From Lumbricus rubellus (taxonomy: Eukaryota > Annelida > Clitellata > Crassiclitellata > Lumbricidae): a stretch of DNA of 64,000 nt. The position numbers and the translations under genes were made by a program. Below the pieces are notes generated by a model, which ran no database searches, was not told where the DNA came from, and was given only the letters and a program-made list of their open reading frames with translations. Below, piece by piece: positions 58,301-64,000 of this stretch; position 1 is the first letter of the stretch, and the number at the start of each line of letters is the position of its first letter. The DNA is taken from positions 6,424,619 to 6,488,618 of the forward strand of contig OX243827.1 of NCBI GenBank assembly GCA_945859605.1, read 5' to 3'.

Positions 58301-58988
58301 GCAAGAAACTAGTATAACTAACTTTATTTAGCCTACAATCCATGATTATAATAATAAATAATTATGATCAGAATAAGGCCATGATTTGGTTTTAAAAGCT
58401 ATTCAATAATGTGAATGATCTATGTGTATTGTATAGTTATACATACCGATACACGTGGTACTGTCAACCGACAGCTAGGTCTGTGTCTCTCTAATTAAAG
58501 GGACGCCGCACAGAGTTGCAAATCTAGCGATGTGTATGCTTTTGTTCAAAGGGCGCTGGGGCATATCGTGTGGAGGCGGAAGAGGAGGAGGGAGAATGGG
58601 TTGGTTTCTACCTTGAGGTAACTTCATCTAATCTTCTATCAATTGACGTAGATTAAACTTTATGTTATGCATTTCATATGAACATATTCATATGAATATG
58701 ACCCAATTGGCTATACCGTAGCAGATCATGGGTTGCGATGACGAGAAATCTGACAGAATATTCTTACTTAGCCTAATTGCTGCTTATGATAATTATTTTT
58801 AACCCATACCGTGTCGTTGTTTGTAGCGGCTTTCTTTGTAGCGAATGCTTTGCTTTTGGTTATAGGGAACATGGGAAGGACCGGATGGGCGAAATTTGAT
58901 ATTTACGTCACAGGTGAGCGTTATACCAACCACCTATCCTCACGAACCTTGTACGGACGCAGCTTCCTGCTACGGAACACTCGTCTGA
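43352..58988 (+). CDS. Copy C: secreted AprA/PqaA-like (PhoPQ_related) protein, 15 exons, 492 aa
   Basis: Exons: 43352-43411, 43806-43938, 44801-44924, 46332-46440, 47086-47202, 49617-49712, 54478-54567, 54897-55029, 55564-55684, 56472-56559, 57043-57081, 57248-57339, 57911-57998, 58552-58617 and 58866-58988, 1479 nt open to TGA. Compared with A and B, exon 3 has one extra codon and exon 13 four. The signal peptide is identical to that of A. The motifs are G-V-S-K-R-G (Ser212), GDEFF (Asp305), LPNAGH (His335) and the C-terminal cysteine pair. Exon 2 has a 27-bp unit repeated four times over its donor, so four in-frame donors exist. Intron 6 holds a full LINE, intron 5 a 2-kb inverted-repeat element, and introns 3 and 8 SINEs. 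Intron 10 uses the GC donor (TTACGG|GCAAGC). C groups with copy 0 at exons 13-15. Despite heavy insertion the coding sequence is undamaged, which implies selection. Confidence 0.92.
43923..44030 (+). repeat. 27-bp repeat x4 duplicating the exon 2 splice donor of copy C
   Basis: Each unit contains CAACTCTACATCAGTG followed by the donor GTAATG and AACG. Donors therefore lie at 43939, 43966, 43993 and 44020. The unit is nine codons, so all four donors preserve frame and add 0, 9, 18 or 27 residues, each unit bringing an N-V-T sequon. Confidence 0.9.
44066..44131 (+). repeat. (CAA)n microsatellite in intron 2 of copy C
   Basis: Nearly pure CAA triplets, the counterpart of the ACA tract in intron 2 of copy A. 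Confidence 0.93.
44451..44528 (+). repeat. (TGTC)n then (CATC)n compound microsatellite in intron 2 of copy C
   Basis: Five to six CTGT units followed by about fifteen CATC units. Intron 2 of copy A has a shorter TGTC/CATC tract (16245-16300) at the homologous position. Confidence 0.93.
45697..45985 (+). mobile_element. tRNA-derived SINE, full length, in intron 3 of copy C
   Basis: Flanked by a perfect 11-bp duplication ATAGGTCGAGT (45686-45696 and 45986-45996). The head contains a box A-like segment (GACCTGGTGGCGGACCGG) and a perfect box B (GGTTCGAATCC), and the 3' end is T-rich. The perfect duplication suggests a young insertion. An open frame through it is not meaningful. Confidence 0.92.
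46011..46286 (+). repeat. 20-bp repeat ATGATAATAAAGTCTCAATA, about 14 copies, intron 3 of copy C
   Basis: A highly regular array directly downstream of the SINE. Introns 3 of A and B carry a single related segment at the same distance from exon 4 (GGTCAATATC...AAATAAAATCGGTAACG), a plausible seed. Confidence 0.93.
46332..46440 (+). other. Exon 4 of copy C, diverged start
   Basis: This exon begins G-CCA-CCG-GAG-GAC, whereas A and B begin A-CCA-GGA-ATA. With the extra codon at the end of exon 3, the loop before the SNN motif is remodelled in C ([10 protein letters not shown] instead of EIPGIADSNN). It then returns to the family pattern RIANETK...VPNQPIVF. Confidence 0.85.
47278..49347. mobile_element. 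2.07-kb DNA element with eight internal GTTACGGACTCTAC motifs, intron 5 of copy C
   Basis: The ends AGGGCAATTCCACGGTATT and AATACCGTGGAATGCCCCT are inverted repeats with one mismatch. The 14-mer GTTACGGACTCTAC occurs exactly at 47303, 47472, 47670, 47684 and 48987, and inverted at 48800, 48820 and 49154. Introns 5 of A and B lack the whole segment. No transposase is recognised (a 71-codon frame at 47778-47993 is unidentified), and I could not define a clean target duplication. Confidence 0.75.
50200..52217 (-). pseudogene. LINE reverse transcriptase, one frameshift
   Basis: Two frames abut: 51465-52217 (linker and RT start, with the block SPGPDQL and ending [10 protein letters not shown]) and 50200-51459 (RT core [25 protein letters not shown], catalytic F-A-D-D at about residues 147-150, then the thumb and C-terminal [15 protein letters not shown] region). 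They are joined by a run of seven A on the plus strand near 51477-51483, where one missing base shifts the frame. Otherwise the sequence is clean, so the insertion is fairly recent. Confidence 0.9.
52220..53632 (+). mobile_element. Mariner-like DNA transposon nested in the LINE
   Basis: The ends CAGGGTGGCTCAAAAAAAAA and its inverse start a long imperfect inverted repeat of about 180 bp that includes ATGCAATATCTYCGCAACC. TA flanks both sides (52218-52219 and 53633-53634). The interior has decayed transposase pieces: a KVSADDKV...[13 protein letters not shown] N-terminal part near 52600, FQQDGPPA near 53022, a P-D-L-S-P block near 53135 and a WDQLPEESI...FTKRI end near 53250-53320. Frames are broken by stops. 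Confidence 0.9.
53635..54332 (-). pseudogene. LINE endonuclease domain, N-terminally truncated
   Basis: The frame enters at the truncated 5' edge with [18 protein letters not shown] and continues through [10 protein letters not shown] (the catalytic G-D-F-N motif), a QPTRIT block, LIDNIFTN and SDHLPI-like IADHLPI, the order of AP-type endonucleases of CR1/Jockey LINEs. It runs into the nested transposon at the YTN-V codons. In frame it belongs with the RT on the other side. Confidence 0.88.
55044..55249 (-). mobile_element. tRNA-derived SINE, 14 bp downstream of the copy C exon 8 donor
   Basis: Reading the minus strand, a box A-like GGCGTGGCGAG region and a box B (GGGTTCGATTTCC) are present. 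The duplication TGTGCCTTC flanks it (55035-55043 and 55250-55258). A and B have the uninterrupted GTACGTGTGCCTTCAAAACA. The duplicated bases begin at intron position +6, so the donor survives. Confidence 0.88.
55375..55440 (+). other. Best-preserved relic of a second exon 9, intron 8 of copy C
   Basis: The sequence reads in frame [19 protein letters not shown], against [18 protein letters not shown] in exon 9. It then hits a stop shortly after. A CTCAG acceptor-like site precedes it. No intact upstream half (RYRERLTIP) was seen. Confidence 0.75.
55756..56248 (+). mobile_element. Unclassified retroposon with (GAT)n tail, intron 9 of copy C
   Basis: Flanked by ATGGTTG on both sides (55749-55755 and 56249-56255). 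Paralogs have the single site (ATGGCTGAACA). It ends TTAACCCAAGGATAGCGATG followed by GAT repeats, the style of RTE-type LINE or SINE tails. No polymerase motif is visible, and overlapping open frames on both strands are unidentified. Confidence 0.65.
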
Positions 58989-59093
58989 GGAGATGAGCTG
59001 AAGTCGACAGAACCTGACAAACAGAGGAGACGTTGAAAGATGTCGTCTTTAATATACACGGAATTTCAAATGTCTTGTTCATCGCATGGTCTT

Positions 59094-59099
59094 AATAAA
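59094..59099 (+). terminator. Polyadenylation signal of copy C
   Basis: AATAAA 106 bp after the stop codon, immediately before the 52-bp satellite. Confidence 0.75.
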
Positions 59100-59130
59100 T
59101 AGATCTATGTTGTCTTACAGTCTTTTCTCT

Positions 59131-60240
59131 TTCAATATGGCCCACTTAAATCAGATGAATTTCTTGGTGTGGCTAATCCTATTTCAATATGACCCAATTA
59201 AATCAGATGAATTTCTTGGTGTGGCTAATCCTAGTTCAATATGACCCAATCAAATCAGATGAATTTCTTGGTGTGGCTAATCCTATTTCAATATGACCCA
59301 GTCAATTAAATCAGATGAATTTCTTGGTGTGGCTAATCCTATTTCAATATGACCCAATTAAATCAGATGAATTTCTTGGTGTGGCTAATCCTATTTCAAT
59401 ATGACCCAATCAAATCAGATGAATTTTTTGGTGTGGCTAATCCTATTTCAATATGACCCAATCAAATCAGATGAATTTCTTGGTGTGGCTAATCTTATTT
59501 CAATATGACCCTGTCAATTAAATCAGATGAATTTCTTGGTGTGGCTAATCCTATTTCAATATGACCCAGTCAATTAAATCAGATGAATTTCTTGGTGTGG
59601 CTAATCCTATTTCAATATGACCCAATTAAATCAGATGAATTTCTTGGTGTGGCTAATCCTATTTCAATATGACCCAATCAAATCAGATAAATTTCTTGGT
59701 GTGGCTAATCCTATTTAAATATGACCCAGTCAATTAAATCAGATGAATTTCTTGGTGTGGCTAATCCTATTTCAATATGACCCAATTAAATCAGATGAAT
59801 TTCTTGGTGTGGCTAATCCTATTTCAATATGACCCAATCAAATCAGATAAATTTCTTGGTGTGGCTAATCCTATTTCAATATGACCCAGTCAATTAAATC
59901 AGATGAATTTCTTGGTGTGGCTAATCCTATTTCAATATGACCCAATTAAATCAGATGAATTTCTTGGTGTGGCTAATCCTATTACAATATGACCCAATTA
60001 AATCAGATGAATTTCTTGGTGTGGCTAATCCTATTTCAATATGACCCAATTAAATCAGATGAATTTCTTGGTGTGGCTAATTCTATTTCAATATGATCCA
60101 ATTAAATCAGATGAATTTCTTGGTGTGGCTATCCTATTTCAATATGACCCAATTAAATCAGATGAATTTCTTGGTGTGGCTAATCCTATTTCAATATGAT
60201 CCAATCAAATCAGATGAATTTCTTGGTGTGGCTAATCCTA
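59131..60240 (+). repeat. 52-bp satellite downstream of copy C, about 21 copies
   Basis: The unit is TTCAATATGACCCAATTAAA, TCAGATGAATTTCTTGGTGT, GGCTAATCCTAT, with 56-bp variants that insert GTCA after CCCA. Single diverged versions follow the stop codons of A (TATGACCTAATCAAATC... TGTGGCTAATTCTAATC near 24724-24776) and B (40828-40868). The satellite therefore grew from the ordinary 3' flank of the gene unit. Confidence 0.95.
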
Positions 60241-60695
60241 ATCGTAGAGTCGTTGTGAATTATTTTATGCGAACACAAAGACAGTTTGTTCAATTTTCAT
60301 TGATAGTTTTCTCTTCCTGATGCCAGCTAACACACTTCACATCGGTTAAAGCCATGAATAAAGTTGTTTTTACTAGTATTTTCATAGTTCCTATTAATAG
60401 AGATTATGACGGCAAGAATTAGCCTACAATAAATGCTGTTTATGATAACGGCGAAGCTGACGAGTGACGAGGAAGCGTGTAGTCAAGAAAAATGTCGGGA
60501 GGTCTTTTCCTTTCGAAGGTTTTCCATTACCAAAGGACAAAGAACATGGTCGTAAAGTTAGGACCTACATTTAAAAGATAAATTGCGGATATTATTGTTT
60601 TATTTTGATTGATTTCAACCTCTGCCAGTCTCGAAATTTATGGTGACGATGTCGAAACCGTTGACGGTAGGCCTACTATAATAGTGAGGTAGGGG

Positions 60696-60719
60696 TAGGG
60701 TTAGGGTTAGGGTTAGGTT
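60696..60719 (+). repeat. Interstitial telomere-like (TTAGGG)n, short
   Basis: About three TTAGGG units preceded by GGTAGGGGTAGGG. A shorter GGGTTAGGGTTAGGG is at 46470-46485 in intron 4 of copy C. Confidence 0.85.
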
Positions 60720-60889
60720 GACATACTTCCTTGTAAATTCTTATAAAGCGATTATGATGATGGTATGATTGACTGTTTTAAGTTTTCATTGATAGGCTGT
60801 TAGATCCATACGGACATAGACCTACCTATGGGGAAATAATAATACGTAGGGGCCTACCACATGAGCCATAAGTGTATAAGGCGAGTAAA

Positions 60890-61080
60890 AAAAATCTGGC
60901 CATCATATGTGGTGGGTCCGCAGCTCAGTTGAGAGAGGCGATGGTCGATAAACTGAGAGTCATCCACGCGACCCGGGTTCAAGCCTCGCACAGGGCAAAA
61001 ATTTATTTGAATTTTCTGTTAGCTGCCATTGGCGCTTTGCTGTTGCGTTGCTTGACTCGGGTTCTGCTGAAAATAAGATA
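60890..61080 (+). mobile_element. tRNA-derived SINE (second family)
   Basis: The head reads GGTCCGCAGCTCAGTTGAGAG (box A-like) and CCCGGGTTCAAGCCTCGCAC (box B GGTTCAAGCC), about 35 bp apart as in a tRNA, then a non-tRNA body. Anticodon-arm complementarity is poor and the 3' continuation is not tRNA-like, so it is a SINE rather than a gene. The limits are approximate. Confidence 0.7.
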
Positions 61081-61806
61081 GCCCCTCCCACCTCTGGCTT
61101 GGCCGAACTAGAAGTGATCCAGTACCGGTACTTAGGCGATCAGTGTTAAGCCGAACCAACTCTGTAAAGCCGACCTGCGTGTCGTGCTATAGTGGGCCGT
61201 ATTTCGTATAACCTGTAGCCTACTTGTAATCATTCTGGGGTGTGTAGGATTGAGCTATTAAACGAAGATTATTATATGTAAATATGAATTGTCTTTAAGA
61301 CTGTAAAATGTTATTTCAAAATTCTTAGTTTTGGCCAAGATATTGGCAAAAAACCTAGGGGGGGTCCTTTTTTGGCCAACCCTGTACGTTGTTTGTATGC
61401 TCTAAATTACCTCCATTGAAAGCCTACACGCAGTTAGATAACATAAAAGTCTCGTCCTTCTCTAAAGGTTCACGAAGCCTTTATTCACACATGAAATTCA
61501 CATTTTATACCTAAACATCACAATTTTTTAAAGCAATGGTTAAGAGCAGAGACTGTTATTGCCAAAACCTTTTGTCGAAAACAGAGAACATGAACTAAGC
61601 TTATGACCTGAGAGAATCAATGTTACAAGCCATGCCTGACTGATTAGGCTACCTACAGACTTCAAATGAAATGCAATGCCACCCGGCAATCTATTTCTTC
61701 TAAAGTGCTGGCAATAACAAGTGTTTACTGCAATCAATCATTAAGCTATTTCGAATAGAGAGATCATCACTAATGTTCCGTGAATGGCTTTCGTTGGAAC
61801 CCGGTG

Positions 61807-63281
61807 TTAGACGAGAGTTCCATAGCATGACTCAGCGTCTGTGCAAGGTTCGGACGGACGTGTGGTGGGTATAACGCTGACCTGGGATGTGAAGGATACT
61901 CTCACACCTGTTGGTCCGTCATACTGACCCTGCAATTAACAAGACATTCAAGTAAAACAATTAACCAACTGACAGCCTATGTTGAGTGAGCTACTCGTTC
62001 TTGTATCGCAACCAGGATTTACCCACCTATACCCTAAGTTGTCCCAGGTTGCAGTTTAATGTTTGTGACTGGTTTGCAGTTAAAATGTCTTCAGCGTTTT
62101 CCAAACCACGAACAATCTCGTTCCATTTGATTTTGTCTTTTGTCTTTCTGAGCAACAGAAGGAAATAACAATTCAGTTCACAACTTCATGATCATGTCAC
62201 TATAATTATCTTTCGTGAGGTTCATGATCATGTCATTAGCTCATGTCATTGTAAATCTTTCGTGAGGTTTCGATCGATGTTACTTAGAACTCTGATTTCA
62301 GAGTACCACGTGACCAACCCACGTCTCAATAATCTGTATGAATCCGGGAGCACGAAATCTGGGAGATGGAAACCATGACCTCGCCCATGTCACTTTATGG
62401 CTGATGATCAGTTGCAGTCAATGCAATTCTAGTAGGCCTGCTCATTGTTTTTCGATTTGTAGGGCTTACACTGTAGACTTAATCTAAATGTTTAGCCTAT
62501 CATTAGGCATGTAATTATATTAATTATTCATTCATTTCTGTTATTAATATCCTACATAGAACTACTGCAGCTATATTCGATCCAGTTGTTCTCCTTCTTT
62601 TACGAGCTAGTTCCCATGTGTAGATGATGACCACAGATTATATATCACGTGTGAATCTCGTGACAACTCCTCATCAGCTTTGCAATATATTACGCTTCTA
62701 TGCATGGCCTTAGCCTACTATTCCAATTCTGCGACTCATTTGGTTTTGTATGCTTAGTCCTTTATTGCAGCTTTATTCGGCTTATGTTTAAGAAGGTCTA
62801 GTGTTGCCAGCAATTTGACGATCATTGTCAGCAGTCTCATTGATGATTCAGAATAATAAAACTCTCACGTTGTCTTAATTGGAGCGTTTCTTTTAAGTAC
62901 TATTCTTCTTTCTCTTCATGCTGTGTCATTGTTGCAGCACTGTTATTTCGTGCAATGTGCATCTTACGGTCCTTAAAGCAAATGACGTCCATTATTGTAT
63001 ACATCTCAAGCTAGCTCAAAAAAGTGCTCCTCCTCCTCCTCCTCATCATCATCATTGTCATCATCTTCTATTGCTTACTACCACTGGTTGACTTCCTTTG
63101 TAGACACAAAACTATGAGCAATTATGTATATTATATAATAAAATTATATATAGGTCTATAATCAGACCGAGAATTTATAAAGGTGCTACATAGCGGACTG
63201 TAATCGTTGTTGTACCTCAAAGAAAAATCCAACCCATTCACCAGGAACTTCGTCGGCTGCTATGCGATATTCCCCAGCTCC
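61807..63281 (-). CDS. Copy D: AprA/PqaA-like gene, last two exons only, runs off the right edge
   Basis: On the minus strand, exon 14 is 63216-63281 (G-A-G-E-Y-R-I-A-A-D-E-V-P-GEWVGFFFE, acceptor TGTAG, donor GTACAA). Exon 15 is 61807-61929 (acceptor [41 protein letters not shown], stop TAA). The lengths, 66 and 123 nt, and phase 0 are exactly those of the other copies. Exon 13 is not visible between 63282 and 64000, so intron 13 is at least 719 bp. The protein is more diverged than 0, A, B and C are from each other. The gene is convergent with copy C. The frame is intact as far as seen. Confidence 0.9.
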
Positions 63282-63479
63282 CTACAGAACGGACAAAACA
63301 CCAATCAGATCTACATTTATATTGCTCTCTCATTTAATATAGCCTATCATCGGTCTGGTATCACTGGTGGAATCCACGTTGTAGAGAACAAGTATGCAAA
63401 ATTAGGGCTGTTTCAAGTCGCAGGTTAGAACACTTGGTATGCCAAGAATGTCTCATTGCCATGCATTCTGGGATAGACA

Positions 63480-63694
63480 CAGGGCCGGATTAAAAAATGT
63501 GGGAGCCCTGTTAGGAAATTTTTTGTGAATCTTCGGCTGAAAAATCTGATGACCTTTTTTAGTCGTTTGGTCGACGTTTCTTCAGAATATACCAATTTTT
63601 CTAAACAAATACTTTCTTTTCGCATGTGTGGGGCCCCTAAAGTGTGGGGTCCCTGTTCGTCCGAACATGTTGAACATGCCTTAATCCGGCCCAG
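63480..63694. mobile_element. hAT-like MITE in intron 13 of copy D
   Basis: The ends CAGGGCCGGATTAA and TTAATCCGGCCCAG are inverted repeats and the 8-bp duplication GATAGACA flanks them (63472-63479 and 63695-63702). Its right part matches the fragment at 22691 in copy A. No coding frame. Confidence 0.88.
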
Positions 63695-63792
63695 GATAGA
63701 CAATGAAAACGATGCATTAAAAATGTTTACAATGCCTCTCCGTCTTTCAGCTTAGCAGTTGGGTATAATCCCGTTATGTTTCATACTGAATG

Positions 63793-64000
63793 CACTGGGC
63801 GCGGTGGTGTGGTGGTGGATTCGGTGCCTTGGAGCTGAAGAGTTCCAGGTTCAAATCCACCTCAAGCCTTACCTTGTACCTTGAGCAATGGTCCTTCACT
63901 CGCAATTGCTCGTGTGTTTCGGCGTGAAACTCCGATGCAGTGTCCGCGCTGTAGTCGGTAGTGCTTCTGAGTAGGAACTAGGGAGCTTAAAGGGGCACAA
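63793..64000 (+). mobile_element. tRNA-derived SINE (third family), cut by the window end
   Basis: Box A-like GTGGTGTGGTGGTGGATTCGG and box B CAGGTTCAAATCC, followed by a CTTGAGCAATGG...CGTGTGTTTCGGCG body. Its 3' end lies beyond the window. Confidence 0.7.

Larger units (their letters stand above)
60241..61806. other. Region between the convergent copies C and D
   Basis: Contains a telomere-like tract at 60696-60719, a SINE at about 60890-61080 and otherwise unannotated sequence. The 3' UTR of copy D should lie at the right end, but I see no clear polyadenylation signal on the minus strand close to the stop. Confidence 0.55.

Overview
This is animal-type eukaryotic DNA: genes are split into short exons by large introns, and tRNA-derived SINEs, a non-LTR LINE, Ty3/gypsy and Polinton fragments, hAT and Tc1/mariner-like elements, microsatellites and an interstitial TTAGGG tract are all present. 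I infer a marine invertebrate, with an echinoderm-like deuterostome as a low-confidence guess. The octamer TAGGCCTA and its near forms are strikingly frequent.

The core of the window is a tandem array of secreted PhoPQ_related (PF10142) proteins, the family of Dictyostelium AprA ('autocrine proliferation repressor protein A-like' in animals) and of enterobacterial PqaA. No single reading frame longer than one exon shows this. I assembled the genes by matching paralogous exons, splice sites and phases. Copy 0 (11952-13528, +) keeps only the last three exons. Copies A (15128-24550, +), B (28059-40670, +) and C (43352-58988, +) are each complete with 15 exons and uninterrupted frames of 487, 487 and 492 codons before the stop. 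Copy D (61807-63281, -) shows only its last two exons, faces C tail to tail and runs off the right edge. Exon lengths and phases are almost invariant. Each full protein has a signal peptide, N-glycosylation sequons, a GxSKRG nucleophile-like motif formed across an exon junction, a GDEFF acidic motif, an NAGH histidine motif and a C-terminal domain ending in C-x5-C-YGTLV.

Layout: 1-11.9 kb is transposon and satellite territory (a fold-back element, a mariner-like element with a Tc1-like insert, two GC-rich satellites, a deleted gypsy element, a Polinton integrase tail and an A-rich array). 11.95-13.5 kb is copy 0 with a 15-bp minisatellite in an intron. 13.5-59 kb is the A-B-C array with homologous spacers. 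59.1-60.2 kb is a 52-bp satellite grown from the 3' flank of C. 60.2-64 kb holds SINEs and the end of copy D.

Because the units are paralogous, each copy serves as an empty-site control for the others. This exposes exact insertion points and target-site duplications, gene-conversion-like tracts between A and B, a decayed extra copy of exon 9 inside intron 8 of all three genes, a shared GC-AG intron, and copy-specific satellites seeded from sequence the paralogs share.
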